Shown: positions 46,511-56,657, counted from the stretch's first letter. The stretch: DNA of 64,000 nucleotides from Pseudomonadota bacterium (GCA_018816555.1 JAHIVT010000041.1:1-64000); one strand, 5' to 3'. Numbers and translations are program-made. Notes: a model not told the origin generated them from the sequence alone.

Positions 46511-47584
46511 ATGATGAGAAAACATAAATTGAAACCGTATGTGTGTACCGTTGCTTCCACCAGCCTTCTGCTTCTGTCGGCAACCGCGTTTAATGTAATG
46601 GCTGAAGAAGAGGTGGCTAACAATCTCTCTGTCCCCCTCGTTTTTTCTGAAGGTTATGGATTGACAGGCTTGCCTGCATTTGAAAAATCAGGTTTGCCAG
46701 GCGGTCTCACTCCTACGTGGGGGACACCGTATGAATATAATGGAGTGGAATACTTTCTTCAGGCAACTGACAGCCTTTGGCAGGCTGGCTGGAGTGCTGA
46801 TGCCTTACTTGAAGAAGATCCTCAACCGGTGTCCGTAACAGTGAATTGGTCAGATGATGTCATTAACACAAAATGGAACGACATGTCGGTTATTCCGGTA
46901 GGTGTTACCCTCTATACTGATATGCCTGTAGGGATGACCATGACCGGATATTCGATGTTTACTCTTCCCGCCTCTATTCTGGATCAGACATTGATCGCTG
47001 AAAAAGAGGACACGTCGGTGGTGATCAGCTCTGATGAGGTAGTTGACGAAGTCTTTGGAACTAATCAATCGACCTATGAGACCTCCACGCCGAATGTCTA
47101 TTCCATCTGTGCCCGGCTGACGATCCAGAAGCTGACAAAAGATCTGGATGATGAAGATGTTGTTCTTGATCTTACCTGGGATCCTGATGCAAAACGGTGG
47201 ACTGGAGATGTTGAGGATGAGGATCCTTTCAACAGCGCGGTCTACGAGGGCTTTGGTATTCATGCCAGGCCGACATGGTACACAGCCACGATTGATGGTC
47301 TTGGACAGATAGTTTATCTGTACAACTGGAATTTGGCTCAGATGCAGCAGGGACCTGATGAGGATCGATCAGGATGGTACCGTTTGACTTTCAGTCTCGA
47401 TCCGGTAGCAGAATACAACATTTACCAAGGCAAATATATCCTCAAGAATAAGTATACTGTCGACTGTAATACCTCCCTTGATGCGCTTGATGCATCAGAC
47501 AGCCCGGATGCAGTGCTTGTTTCTTCCAGCCTGACCTACGTGGATATTCAAATTACCAGCGAAAACACCGGAGAGGATGAGTAA
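46511..47584 (+). CDS. secreted acidic protein of unknown function
   Basis: I do not recognise a family. The 357-residue product has a signal peptide (about 1-31, ending NVMAEE) after an AAAGGAG ribosome site; two adjacent in-frame ATGs (46511 and 46514) are possible. The mature part is strongly acidic (Asp/Glu-rich, ends GEDE). It has many Trp, Tyr and beta-branched residues (WSDDVINTKWNDMSVIPVG; DVVLDLTWDPDAKRW), suggesting a beta-sandwich exported protein, and no CXXCH or membrane helix. The next gene, also secreted and acidic, lies about 160 bases downstream on the same strand, so the pair may act together at the cell surface. Confidence 0.85.
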   Translation: MMRKHKLKPYVCTVASTSLLLLSATAFNVMAEEEVANNLSVPLVFSEGYGLTGLPAFEKSGLPGGLTPTWGTPYEYNGVEYFLQATDSLWQAGWSADALLEEDPQPVSVTVNWSDDVINTKWNDMSVIPVGVTLYTDMPVGMTMTGYSMFTLPASILDQTLIAEKEDTSVVISSDEVVDEVFGTNQSTYETSTPNVYSICARLTIQKLTKDLDDEDVVLDLTWDPDAKRWTGDVEDEDPFNSAVYEGFGIHARPTWYTATIDGLGQIVYLYNWNLAQMQQGPDEDRSGWYRLTFSLDPVAEYNIYQGKYILKNKYTVDCNTSLDALDASDSPDAVLVSSSLTYVDIQITSENTGEDE

Positions 47585-47746
47585 CAGAGAGGGCACGGAA
47601 AAAGGATAAGGCCAGCCTTGGTTATATTTGCCGGATATTAAGCTTTTAACGGGTATTCAGTGCCCACTATCTTATGTTTATTTGCAGGGTGTGAGAATTT
47701 TCTCTTTAAGCTATGGCATGAAAATGAAAAAGAGAGGAATCGTATT

Positions 47747-49528
47747 ATGAAAATGATGAGAAGCAGATTGATGAGCTTTGCATATTTACCCGCCATGTTC
47801 GCCTTGTTGGCGGTTCCGGCGCCCTTGTTTGCCAAGGGAAACCCGAGTGATCCTGACAATACCATCGATGGCCCGCTGCTTGACAAGATGTCGGATTCAG
47901 GCGCCCTGTATGGTGATTTATACAGGATAGCCCGCTATAAAGGTGGGGAGACCAAGAACGTCCCTGTTTATGATGAAGATGGAGATCCTGTTTATACGTG
48001 GGAGTATAACTGGGAAGATCCGGATGGGAAGATCTCAATCTATCCTGTCAAGCGGCAGGTCTGGACAACAGGTATCGCAGTGGGCGGCGAACCGATTTTG
48101 ACTGAAGATTTTGCCGTCTACACTATTCTCGACGAGGAGCTATCCACTGAGGACAACCCGGTTTATGTCATTAATCAGGCCACAGGGGGTATCTATTATC
48201 CCGCCCCGTTGCCAAGTCAGTGCGTGCAGCCTGTGGCAGAACCCAAATGGGGTCTCGAAGACAACCTTATCCTTCTGGTAAAGACCTATGATCCCACTTG
48301 GGAAAGAACCGAATGCGCGGTGTCGACTGATGAGTTTCTTGCAGCCGATGAAACACTTGAGGACGTATTTGATCAAGACGACCATCATGTTGCAATCTCA
48401 TATAGTGATTTGGTGCAGGAGGTTGAGTTCGGCCGGTTGAATCTGGCCAGGGCGCCGAAGGCTGTTCTGGACGCCTCCTTTGATGAGGCGATCCGCTCTT
48501 TAAATGCAGCGAAGGACATTAAGATAGATGCATCGGGACGTCTGATGGTAACCACCGACATCTATGACGAGTTCCTTATTGATGAGAACAACGATCCTCT
48601 GGTGGTGGATACAGTGGAAAAGGCGATTGACTCACCTAAGGAAAATCTTGCCCTTTATCTTAAGCTCATCGAGGACGGACATCTGGTCACTCCGGCTGAC
48701 GAAAGAGCTCCCATTGATTATTCGCTCTATGGCGGTATGCCATTGAGTCAACTCCTTGAACTGGTTGATGGCCCGTCCGATGCCCCCCGGCCTACCATCG
48801 ATATTGTTAAGATGGAGTCTTTTGGGCTTGGATATCTGGTTGATGCCGGAGCTATTGTTTCTTATTCCATAAGAATGGAATCGGATGGCAGCCTGTACTT
48901 GGATGTGTATGGCAACATGGATATCACCTGTACGGCTGAAGAATTGGTGGACGATCAATACTGTGTCGAGTATGAGGGGATATTGACCTCTTCGGACAGT
49001 GATAAGTGCGCTGGGGAAGACTTCCCCCTTGCAGCTTCCTTCTTTTCTGCCGCGGCTGACAAAAAAGGCAATATCACCGTTGACAAGATCGTGTATACAA
49101 ACTCGATTCTCGGCATTAACAAGGTCGTCGGCTACAGCGCCTATGATGAAGACGGCAAACCTCTCGATGACGCGATTAATTACTCCAAGAATCCCGTCTA
49201 TTTTAATTATGAGACGCTAGCAGAATACAATCGTTTTGGGACATATGGTATTCAGGCAGATGGTAATGCAAAACGTGGTCGGGCACAGGAAGGCCGTAAT
49301 GACGGTGAACCATATGTTTACGACGGCATGGTCGAGTATCTGGAGGAATCATCTACCGCCGGTACTTGGGTGAAAACGCCAGCTTCCATACATCAAAGAG
49401 TATTTGTTGATCAAGAAATTGCAGAACCGCAAATAAACTCTAATATTGGTGGTTTCACCGCCATGTCTGATGATGACCTGCAGGTCATCATATTTACCCA
49501 TACTTACCAGATTCCCGAGTTGAGATAG
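47747..49528 (+). CDS. large secreted acidic protein of unknown function
   Basis: No family is recognised. The 593-residue reading starts at ATG 47747, where AGAGAGGAATC forms the ribosome site and a proper signal peptide (about 1-30, ending PLFAKG) begins. The track-length reading from 47660 would put 29 polar residues before it. The mature protein is rich in Asp, Glu, Tyr and Gly, with repeated strand-turn patterns (PVYDEDGDPVYTWEYNW; YSAYDEDGKPLDD) and few cysteines. It has no heme motif and no C-terminal sorting signal that I know. A strong terminator follows. It may be a surface or extracellular structural protein paired with the preceding gene. Confidence 0.83.
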   Translation: MKMMRSRLMSFAYLPAMFALLAVPAPLFAKGNPSDPDNTIDGPLLDKMSDSGALYGDLYRIARYKGGETKNVPVYDEDGDPVYTWEYNWEDPDGKISIYPVKRQVWTTGIAVGGEPILTEDFAVYTILDEELSTEDNPVYVINQATGGIYYPAPLPSQCVQPVAEPKWGLEDNLILLVKTYDPTWERTECAVSTDEFLAADETLEDVFDQDDHHVAISYSDLVQEVEFGRLNLARAPKAVLDASFDEAIRSLNAAKDIKIDASGRLMVTTDIYDEFLIDENNDPLVVDTVEKAIDSPKENLALYLKLIEDGHLVTPADERAPIDYSLYGGMPLSQLLELVDGPSDAPRPTIDIVKMESFGLGYLVDAGAIVSYSIRMESDGSLYLDVYGNMDITCTAEELVDDQYCVEYEGILTSSDSDKCAGEDFPLAASFFSAAADKKGNITVDKIVYTNSILGINKVVGYSAYDEDGKPLDDAINYSKNPVYFNYETLAEYNRFGTYGIQADGNAKRGRAQEGRNDGEPYVYDGMVEYLEESSTAGTWVKTPASIHQRVFVDQEIAEPQINSNIGGFTAMSDDDLQVIIFTHTYQIPELR

Positions 49529-49554
49529 ATCATTATAGACTCGTGCATTGAAAA

Positions 49555-49615
49555 AAGCGGCTTCAGGTTTGTGTTTCTTCTCCAACACTAACCTGAGGCT
49601 GCTTCACTTTTTCTT
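49555..49615 (+). terminator. terminator after the secreted-protein pair
   Basis: A 15-bp stem with two G-U pairs (49555-49569 with 49590-49604), a 20-base loop and CACTTTTTCTTT after it form an intrinsic terminator 26 bases past the stop of the second secreted gene. A-rich sequence on the other side could let it serve both strands. Confidence 0.75.
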
Positions 49616-49619
49616 TATC

Positions 49620-49847
49620 CTATTTAGGGACGATTCCTCCACTCGCTTCCGTTTCATCTGCCGCTGGCCGATTTTTTTCTAATAGCGCGACATAACGTAC
49701 ATTCTTAATTTTCCCTGTTCTATTAAAGCCGGTTTTCATGATCCATTCCCGTAACCACCTTTTTCCTGTCTGACGGATGTAATGCTTGAATTCCGGCCGG
49801 TTATGTTGTTTATTGAACACTGAAGCGTCCGGATGTCTGCCTGTCAT
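49620..49847 (-). CDS. doubtful small basic ORF in the spacer before pgm
   Basis: A 75-codon frame (basic, with RQTGKRWLREWIMKTG) occupies part of the 383-base spacer between the secreted genes and pgm. It has no ribosome site, and its end abuts the terminator. I cannot recognise it. It may be chance or a decayed gene. The rest of the spacer shows nothing besides the pgm ribosome site. Confidence 0.2.
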   Translation of the reverse strand: MTGRHPDASVFNKQHNRPEFKHYIRQTGKRWLREWIMKTGFNRTGKIKNVRYVALLEKNRPAADETEASGGIVPK

Positions 49848-49911
49848 GCGGTCAGGCGCTTTTTTAAGTCGTACACCAATTATGATGTGAAACTGTTACA
49901 GGAGGTAAGGA

Positions 49912-51564
49912 ATGGCTCTGCACCCACAGGCTGGAAAACCCGCGGCTCCGGAGAATTTATGCAATATCCCCCGGCTGATTGCCGCCTATTATCAGTATAC
50001 GCCTGACGTCAGTCAGGATGAGCAGAAGGTCAGCTTCGGCACATCGGGACACCGGGGCAGTTCCTTTAAGAACAGTTTCAATGAGCCTCATATCAAGGCT
50101 ATCTCCCAGGCGATAGTTGAGTACCGGCTCTCCCAGAGTATCACCGGTCCCATTTTTGTCGGCATGGACACCCATGGCCTGTCCGAGCCTGCCTTTGCCA
50201 CCGCCCTGCAGGTCTTTATCGCCAACGGTCTTGAGGTTCGCTATCAGCAGGGCAGGGGATACACGCCCACGCCGGTGGTATCCCATGCCATACTCGGCTG
50301 GAACAGGACGCATCCCGACAATAAGGCCGACGGGGTGGTGATCACTCCCTCGCACAATCCCCCGGAAGATGGCGGTTTCAAGTACAATCCTCCCCATGGC
50401 GGTCCTGCGGACACCGATGCCACCAAGGTGATCGAGCAACGCGCCAATGAACTGCTTGCCACGGGACTGCAAGGGGTTCGCTTCTTGTCCCTGACAGAGG
50501 CTTTTTCCTCTGCCCAGGCCGTGGCCTATGATTTTGTGCAGCCTTATGTGGATGACCTGCAGCAGGTCATTGACATGGAGGCCATCCGCAAGGCCGGCGT
50601 TAAAATCGGTGTTGATCCCCTGGGCGGCTCAGGTATCGCCTTCTGGCCCGTTATTGCCGAGAGATATGGCCTGGATATCGAGGTGGTGAATAACCGGGTT
50701 GACCCGACCTTTTCCTTTATGACCCTGGACAAGGACGGCAAGATCCGTATGGATTGCTCTTCCCCTTATGCCATGGCCTCGCTGATTGCCCTGAAGGATC
50801 GTTTCGACATTGCCGTGAGCAATGACCCTGATTACGACCGCCATGGCATTGTCACTCGTGAGTTTGGGCTGCTTAATCCCAATCACTACCTGGCCGTGTC
50901 CATCAATTACCTCTTCACCCATCGGCCCGGCTGGGGTGCGGATCTTCGCGTGGGCAAAACTCTTGTTTCAAGCTCGATGATCGATCGGGTTGCTGCCGGC
51001 ATCAACCGGAAATTGTCGGAGGTGCCGGTGGGGTTCAAATGGTTTGTCCAGGGTCTTTTAAAGGGCGAATATGGATTTGGCGGTGAGGAAAGCGCCGGCG
51101 CGACATTTCTGCGCAAGGACGGCAGCGTCTGGACCACTGACAAGGACGGCATCATCATGGCGCTGCTGGCGGCCGAGATCACCGCGGTAACCGGCAAGGA
51201 TCCCGGTCTGCATTACCAGGCACTGGAGGATAAGTTCGGCTCGCCTCTCTATGAGCGGATCGAGGCCCCGGCCACCGCTGACCAGAAAAAGGTGCTGTCA
51301 AATCTTTCTCCTGATGATGTGGAGGCAAAGACCCTGGCCGGTGAGACGGTGCTGGCCAAACTGACCCATGCGCCGGGCAATGACGCATCCATCGGCGGAT
51401 TAAAGGTTGTCACCGAAAACGGCTGGTTTGCCGCCAGACCTTCGGGCACCGAGGATGTTTACAAGATTTACACGGAAAGTTTCAAGGGGAAGGCCCATCT
51501 CAAACAGATCCAGCAGGAGGCCAGGGAGATTGTTGCCGCCTCGTTTGCCAAGGCCGGTTTATGA
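49912..51564 (+). CDS. pgm: phosphoglucomutase (alpha-D-glucose phosphate-specific)
   Basis: Pgm interconverts glucose-1-phosphate and glucose-6-phosphate, feeding glycogen, UDP-glucose and surface polysaccharide synthesis. The 550-residue length and sequence follow the E. coli Pgm type. The phosphorylated Ser147 lies in [11 protein letters not shown], a metal-binding loop DPDYDRHG is present, the sugar-binding GGEESAG motif is present, and the phosphate-binding RPSGTED is near the C-terminus. An AGGAGG ribosome site lies eight bases before the ATG. It stands alone on the plus strand, convergent with the YkgJ-like gene. Confidence 0.97.
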   Translation: MALHPQAGKPAAPENLCNIPRLIAAYYQYTPDVSQDEQKVSFGTSGHRGSSFKNSFNEPHIKAISQAIVEYRLSQSITGPIFVGMDTHGLSEPAFATALQVFIANGLEVRYQQGRGYTPTPVVSHAILGWNRTHPDNKADGVVITPSHNPPEDGGFKYNPPHGGPADTDATKVIEQRANELLATGLQGVRFLSLTEAFSSAQAVAYDFVQPYVDDLQQVIDMEAIRKAGVKIGVDPLGGSGIAFWPVIAERYGLDIEVVNNRVDPTFSFMTLDKDGKIRMDCSSPYAMASLIALKDRFDIAVSNDPDYDRHGIVTREFGLLNPNHYLAVSINYLFTHRPGWGADLRVGKTLVSSSMIDRVAAGINRKLSEVPVGFKWFVQGLLKGEYGFGGEESAGATFLRKDGSVWTTDKDGIIMALLAAEITAVTGKDPGLHYQALEDKFGSPLYERIEAPATADQKKVLSNLSPDDVEAKTLAGETVLAKLTHAPGNDASIGGLKVVTENGWFAARPSGTEDVYKIYTESFKGKAHLKQIQQEAREIVAASFAKAGL

Positions 51565-51645
51565 TTGGGTGATTCATGCACTCTTTAAACTCACCGGCCG
51601 GGCAGTATCAGTAAATTGCCTGCTGTCATGATGTGGCCAGACAGC

Positions 51646-52314
51646 TCAAACAGGATTGGTCCATTCCAGCCGGATTGAGGAGCCTGCCATCTTCACCCGA
51701 AGACCAGGGTGTTGCAGAGACTGGAAGAGGGGCCGACCGAAATAGAAAAGTTCCTGCTGCAGGCTGAGTCTGAATGCGGAGATGGCCTGCTCGCGCAGCT
51801 GCAGGTCCTGCTGCATGAGGCCTGTCAATTCCTCCATGCTTACCTTAGCCGGCGTTGGCGAGGAGAGATGTTCCATCAGCGGTAGAGCCTTGGCGTAGGA
51901 ACATTGCTGTTGGTGCTTCCTGATATGCGCTGTGAGGGGATCTTGGCCCGTAACCAGATCAAAACGACTGAGACAGTCCCTGCCGTAGATCGCTTCAATT
52001 CCCCCGGTGTCCCAGCATTGCAGGAGTCTGCACTCAAGCGGCCGGTTTGCATGGATAATGCAGGCGGACTGGGCGGCATCATAAAAAATACACTCCCAGC
52101 TTGCGCCTTTGCCGGCAATTTTGATCATTTCCTGGGCGGCGGGTTCCACCTTCCCCGTAAAAGGGTTAAAGGCAGGCTCCCCTTTTCTGATGGTCACGAG
52201 ATTCTGCAGGGAAAAGATGCCTTTTTGCACAAGCGGCAAATCTTCCCGGTGGAGTATCGGTCCGCCATTTTTACAGCATGTTCCGCATCGCTGACATCGT
52301 TGTTGTGGTTGCAT
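51646..52314 (-). CDS. YkgJ-family cysteine-cluster protein
   Basis: The 222-residue product begins with the metal-chelating cluster CQRCGTCCKNGG (residues about 8-19) and has further cysteines (CIFYD…CIIHANRPLECRLLQCW) that complete the YkgJ/CxxCxxCC-type domain. Such proteins are thought to bind zinc or an iron-sulfur cluster; no reaction is established. A basic helical C-terminal half (about 150-220) is unassigned. It is divergent from the PAS-GGDEF gene across a 166-base spacer. Confidence 0.88.
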   Translation of the reverse strand: MQPQQRCQRCGTCCKNGGPILHREDLPLVQKGIFSLQNLVTIRKGEPAFNPFTGKVEPAAQEMIKIAGKGASWECIFYDAAQSACIIHANRPLECRLLQCWDTGGIEAIYGRDCLSRFDLVTGQDPLTAHIRKHQQQCSYAKALPLMEHLSSPTPAKVSMEELTGLMQQDLQLREQAISAFRLSLQQELFYFGRPLFQSLQHPGLRVKMAGSSIRLEWTNPV

Positions 52315-52480
52315 AGGGTAATTATTATAATTTATTCCTGGAATTTTCCAACAGGTTGTTTTATTTTGTACTTTTTCTATGACTCGCAGGCAGAAATTTA
52401 TTCGCGTGGCAGAGTTCAGAAATCCTGGCTATTGCTTAAAAGTCGTTGCAGTCCACTCGTGGGAAGGGGCATAAGCTGGT

Positions 52481-53488
52481 ATGAATTATTGTAATAAATC
52501 CAGGGAAGAGCTGGCCGAGGATTTGGCCAGATTACGCAAGAGAGTCGAGGAGCTTGAACAAGCCGCGGGTTCAGCCATGACCGAAAGCCGTCTGGACCGG
52601 CATCTTGATCATAACCGTCTCTGGCAGGAAACCTTTGATGTTGTTGACGATCTGATGTATATCGTTGACCGTGAATTTAAAATTGTCCGGGCCAATAAGG
52701 CAACCTGCGACAATTTCGCGCCGCAAGAACTGCTGGGCAAAAAATGTTTTCAGTTTTTCCATCAACTCAATAACCCTGCAAGCCACTGCCCCGCCTGCAA
52801 GGTTTTTCATTCCGGTAAATCATATCATGTCGAACGCCAGGAGCCATTCCTGGAGAACCGATGGTTTACCGTTTCGGCATATCCCATCAAAGATGATCAT
52901 GACTTTGTCTGGCAATGTCTTGTCGTCTACCGGGACATCTCCGACTGCAAAAAAATGATAAACAAGCTCAATGAGCTTGCCATCAAGGATGATCTGACCG
53001 GCCTTATCAACCGTCGTCATTTTATCGAGGTGCTTGCCCGTGAATTCAGACTTGCCGCCCGCCGAGGCAGTGGACTTGTTTTCATGCTTTTTACTATAGA
53101 TAAATTTAAAGAGATCAATTCTTCCTGCGGCAGAAAATTCGGAGATTTTCTGTTAAAGGAAATTTCCGCTATCCTGGTTAGTAATGTGCGGAATACGGAT
53201 ATCTGCGGCCGCATCGGCGCAGATGAATTCGGTGTGCTTCTGCCTGATGCTGATGCTGTTGAAGGGCAGAATATTGCCCGCAATATCCATTTCCAGATGT
53301 GTCAGTTTGTTTTTGATGATGGGGAGATCGGCCGTCAGATTTCCATAAGTATCGGGGTTGCGGCAAATAATGCGGAGAATTTGAAAAACCATGAGGATTT
53401 CTTCTCGCTGGCTGACAAAGCGATGCATGTGGCCAAAAGTGAGGGCGGCAACAAGGTTGTGTTACTGAAGGATAGTGATGTGCAATAA
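52481..53488 (+). CDS. PAS-GGDEF protein with GADEF variant
   Basis: The 335-residue cytoplasmic protein has a short coiled-coil (about 6-28), a PAS domain (about 45-165, with a CxxC pair in HCPACKVF) and a GGDEF domain. The active-site loop reads RIGADEF instead of GGDEF, with an I-site RNTD five residues before it. The Gly-to-Ala change may weaken or abolish cyclase activity, leaving it as a c-di-GMP-binding sensor, but some variants stay active. A GGGAAGGGG-type ribosome site precedes the ATG at 52481. It converges on the next GGDEF gene. Confidence 0.9.
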   Translation: MNYCNKSREELAEDLARLRKRVEELEQAAGSAMTESRLDRHLDHNRLWQETFDVVDDLMYIVDREFKIVRANKATCDNFAPQELLGKKCFQFFHQLNNPASHCPACKVFHSGKSYHVERQEPFLENRWFTVSAYPIKDDHDFVWQCLVVYRDISDCKKMINKLNELAIKDDLTGLINRRHFIEVLAREFRLAARRGSGLVFMLFTIDKFKEINSSCGRKFGDFLLKEISAILVSNVRNTDICGRIGADEFGVLLPDADAVEGQNIARNIHFQMCQFVFDDGEIGRQISISIGVAANNAENLKNHEDFFSLADKAMHVAKSEGGNKVVLLKDSDVQ

Positions 53489-53504
53489 GGTGACTTGCCG
53501 CCGG

Positions 53505-54530
53505 TTAAAAACGGACTAGATTGCGTCCGTCTGCCTTTGCCTGGTAGAGGGCGCGGTCGGCAGCCTCGACCAAACGCTCTGCCGTAGCGTCGGTCCAGGC
53601 AGGATTAAATGTCGACACGCCGATACAGACGCTGATGTTTATGTCGCGATGAATGATTTTCCCTTTTATGTTGCGGATGACAAAGGAATAGCTTTCGATC
53701 TTGTCTCTGATGATTTCAGCCTGTCTGACTGCCTCTTCAAGTTTTACCCCGTACAGCACAATAGCAAATTCTTCTCCGCCGTATCTGACGACAAGGTAGT
53801 CTAAACCGGATTCTCCCAGCTTCTCCTGCTGCATATGTGCACTGATGATCTTGGCAACGGTACTTAGGGCCTGATCGCCGATTCTGTGACCATAGCTGTC
53901 GTTGAATTTTTTGAAATAATCGATGTCGAGCATAAGCAGAGAAAGGGGGCGCAATGCCGTGAATAAGTCAATTTTTCTCTGGAGAAACTGGTCGAAATAA
54001 CGGCGGTTGCCAAGTCCGGTAAGCTGATCGGTCTTGCACAATCTTTCCAGATTGTCAGTGTCCGTTTTCATCATATCAATGAGAGAGCGGAAGGCGATGC
54101 GGAGCTGCTTGATCATTATGCTCGGCTCCGCATTGTTCTGGATAGTCGTTATAGCTGAGTTCTCAAGTCGAGCCACCTCGCCGGTTCTTTTAATGGAGAG
54201 TTGCCGGAATTCCTGCAGAAGATCTTCCGATTCGGCAATTGCCTCCTGCAACTGTTCAAGACTCGGCGCATTCAGCACTCTGTTTTGTTGCACAAAAGCC
54301 TTTTGAAGATGGCCGGCTGAAAAGTCATTTTGTTCAAGAAGTTCGTCGGTCAGTTGCCGCAGATCGTTTTTTTGCTGGTCGGTCAGATGATTACATTGCT
54401 GCTGGATGAGGAGACAGTTGAAGAAGGCGCGCCAGTCAGAATCTTCAGCAATACCCTTCTCATCGAGCAGCCGGTTCAGCAGTTTCTTGTCTGTAAAGGG
54501 TGAAGAGGAAGGGATTTTTTTGTCAGCCAT
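53505..54530 (-). CDS. diguanylate cyclase (GGEEF)
   Basis: The 341-residue soluble protein has a helical N-terminal region of unknown fold (about 1-165) and a C-terminal GGDEF domain with the active variant VRYGGEEFAIVL. The substrate loop LDIDYFKKFNDSYGHRIGD is intact. The RxxD inhibitory site is absent (GLDY at that position), so product inhibition is not expected. It starts three bases after the HDOD gene stop, so the two are co-transcribed and likely act together. Confidence 0.93.
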   Translation of the reverse strand: MADKKIPSSSPFTDKKLLNRLLDEKGIAEDSDWRAFFNCLLIQQQCNHLTDQQKNDLRQLTDELLEQNDFSAGHLQKAFVQQNRVLNAPSLEQLQEAIAESEDLLQEFRQLSIKRTGEVARLENSAITTIQNNAEPSIMIKQLRIAFRSLIDMMKTDTDNLERLCKTDQLTGLGNRRYFDQFLQRKIDLFTALRPLSLLMLDIDYFKKFNDSYGHRIGDQALSTVAKIISAHMQQEKLGESGLDYLVVRYGGEEFAIVLYGVKLEEAVRQAEIIRDKIESYSFVIRNIKGKIIHRDINISVCIGVSTFNPAWTDATAERLVEAADRALYQAKADGRNLVRF

Positions 54531-54533
54531 GCC

Positions 54534-55391
54534 TTAGTTCGATAATTTTGCCGTTTCGTTGAATTGATAGAAGAATTCATCAATAATTCTTTCCATATTT
54601 TCCTGGAAATTGGGCACATCCGGCAGCTGTTGGTTCTGATCAATGAAATCCTGCACATTGAAAGTAAAATTTTCCGGCAGAACCGAACGGATACCAATAC
54701 TTTCCACCAGAAAGTTCGACAGACTGACGATTTTGACGTTCAGCTGCTCAGCCTCCGGGCAATTCTGCCTGTGGTGGAAGCCGACCGGTATGGTGATGTT
54801 GTCAGGCAATCCCCATTTCTGCAGCAGCGCCATACCGACCCTGGCATGATCCGTTTGCAGCAGGAATTGCTCCAGTTCAATAAGAGAATTGAATTTCCTG
54901 CCCAGATTTTTGTTGTTTGAGAAGGCAATTTGCAGAGGCCTGTTCAGAATGACCTTGCCGATATCGTGGAGTAGAGAGGCCGTATAAACAGCTCCTGGTT
55001 CCTCGGCTTTGGCATATTTTGCTATGACCGATGACAGAACTGCTGTGGCATGGGAGTGATGCCATAAGGTGCCCGGTTCAAGATTGTAGGCCTGCTGGGG
55101 AGATCGCATTAACCCGGCAGACGCGCCGGTAATGGCGATAATTTTCACCGTTTCCAGTCCGAGCCGGATAATGATATCCTTGATTGACGTTATTTCACGC
55201 ATATGGCCGAAATATGCCGAATTTGCCAGCCGCAGCATGTTGGCCGTCAGGTTGGGATCCATCTCGATCTTGTTGGCCATCGCCGGGATACTGACCTGAT
55301 TGTCGTAGGCCATCTGTAAGACCTCCAGGGCGATGTCCGGCCTGGGAACCAGTCTGTCGACATCCTTGATATATTTATTTTCCGTTTCCAT
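54534..55391 (-). CDS. HDOD-domain signalling protein
   Basis: The 285-residue product is a single HDOD domain with the typical start (LVPRPDIALEVLQMAYDNQVSIPAMANKIEMDPNLTANMLRLANSAYF, residues about 13-60) and the HD-like segment SLLHDIGKVIL. Metal ligands are partly kept, but HDOD proteins generally lack phosphohydrolase activity and act as regulatory scaffolds in motility, virulence and c-di-GMP networks. It forms a two-gene operon with the GGEEF cyclase. Confidence 0.92.
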   Translation of the reverse strand: METENKYIKDVDRLVPRPDIALEVLQMAYDNQVSIPAMANKIEMDPNLTANMLRLANSAYFGHMREITSIKDIIIRLGLETVKIIAITGASAGLMRSPQQAYNLEPGTLWHHSHATAVLSSVIAKYAKAEEPGAVYTASLLHDIGKVILNRPLQIAFSNNKNLGRKFNSLIELEQFLLQTDHARVGMALLQKWGLPDNITIPVGFHHRQNCPEAEQLNVKIVSLSNFLVESIGIRSVLPENFTFNVQDFIDQNQQLPDVPNFQENMERIIDEFFYQFNETAKLSN

Positions 55392-55445
55392 ACGCTCATG
55401 CCGTAATAAATGCGATATTCTTAGCGGATTGCCGCAGCGGTCAGG

Positions 55446-56441
55446 TTACAGCCGGACAACAATCCTTCCCTTTATTTTTCCTTTGAGTATATTGTCTATC
55501 TCATTGCTTAAATGATATAAGTCGATGTCTCGTGCAAGCTCGTGCAGTTGATCTATTTTCCACTCTGCGGCGAGCTTGTTCCATATCCGCTGACGTACGG
55601 AAAGAGCACAGCTTGCCGAGTCGATACCGCTTAAGGTAACTCCCCGGAGGATAAACGGATACACCGAGAGGTTGAGGTTCGGCGAGGCCACATTGCCGCA
55701 ACAGGTGACTATGCCGCCATATTGGGTGGTTCGGATGGCGGTTGTCAGAATGTCACCACCAACAGTATCAACAACACCGGCCCATTTCTCTCTCAATAAC
55801 ATTTTGCCGGTTGTGTCAGAGGCTTGCTGGCGGGTGAGGATGTTTGCCGCGCCAAGTCGCTTAAGCAGCGCATGCTCCTCGCTCTTTCCCGTTACTGCTG
55901 TCACCTGATAGCCCAGTTTGGCCAGAATGGCCACTGAGACGCTGCCCACTCCGCCTGTGGCCCCGCTGACCAGGATTTTGCCGTCTTCCGGTTTGATGCC
56001 GTGGTCAACTATTTTAAGCACTGACTGGGCGGCCGTAAAGCCGGCCGTGCCGTAGATCATGCTCTCGTAAAGGCTCATGCCCTGGGGAAGGGGTACGATC
56101 CATTCCGCCGGGACCCTGATAAACCGGCCAAAGCCACCCGGAATTTTTGTGCCCAGGTCATAACCGCAAGCAATGACCTCGTCTCCGGCTTTGAACTTTC
56201 CGGATCTGCTTTCCATGACAATTCCTGCAGCATCCACGCCGGGTGTATGGGGGTAGCGGCGGGTAACGCCCTTGTTTCCCGATGCGGACAGGGCATCCTT
56301 GTAGTTCAGGGAAGAAAAATGTACGGCAATGAGCACATCGTGATCAGGAAGTTCAGAAATGTCTCTTTCTTTTATTTCTCGGATAAAGACATTGCCAGGT
56401 TCTTCCCTGACAATCATGGACTGAAACAGCTGCTGCGTCAT
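55446..56441 (-). CDS. AcuI/YhdH-type acryloyl-CoA reductase or quinone oxidoreductase (MDR family)
   Basis: The 331-residue medium-chain dehydrogenase/reductase lacks catalytic zinc ligands. It has the family opening SSLNYKDALSASGNKGVTRRYPHTPGVDAAG and the NADPH-binding GATGGVGSVSVAILAKLGYQV. In characterised relatives (AcuI) this reduces acryloyl-CoA to propionyl-CoA, part of DMSP and 3-hydroxypropionate metabolism. Substrate here is not certain. It is divergent from the NSS transporter across about 216 AT-rich bases. Confidence 0.9.
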   Translation of the reverse strand: MTQQLFQSMIVREEPGNVFIREIKERDISELPDHDVLIAVHFSSLNYKDALSASGNKGVTRRYPHTPGVDAAGIVMESRSGKFKAGDEVIACGYDLGTKIPGGFGRFIRVPAEWIVPLPQGMSLYESMIYGTAGFTAAQSVLKIVDHGIKPEDGKILVSGATGGVGSVSVAILAKLGYQVTAVTGKSEEHALLKRLGAANILTRQQASDTTGKMLLREKWAGVVDTVGGDILTTAIRTTQYGGIVTCCGNVASPNLNLSVYPFILRGVTLSGIDSASCALSVRQRIWNKLAAEWKIDQLHELARDIDLYHLSNEIDNILKGKIKGRIVVRL

Positions 56442-56657
56442 ATTTTTTAACTATTATAAAGAATTACACTTTTTTGAAATGAAATTGCGTTCATGCTGAG
56501 ATGTTTTTATGAATTCATCTTACCTGATTCCTTAGTTTATTGACAAAGATTTATTTTCATTTAGACTGGCTGCAGGAAAATTCGAAACTACGGCGAGGAT
56601 AAGACCGGACATACGCATATTCCTTCATGATAAATAAATTAAGGATCGGACGATAAG

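Noticed and set aside
46169-46525. 118-codon minus-strand frame in the tlpA/secreted-protein spacer
   Set aside because: Its composition (Ser, His, Phe, Leu, Tyr) follows AT-rich noncoding DNA, and it covers the ribosome site of the secreted protein gene.
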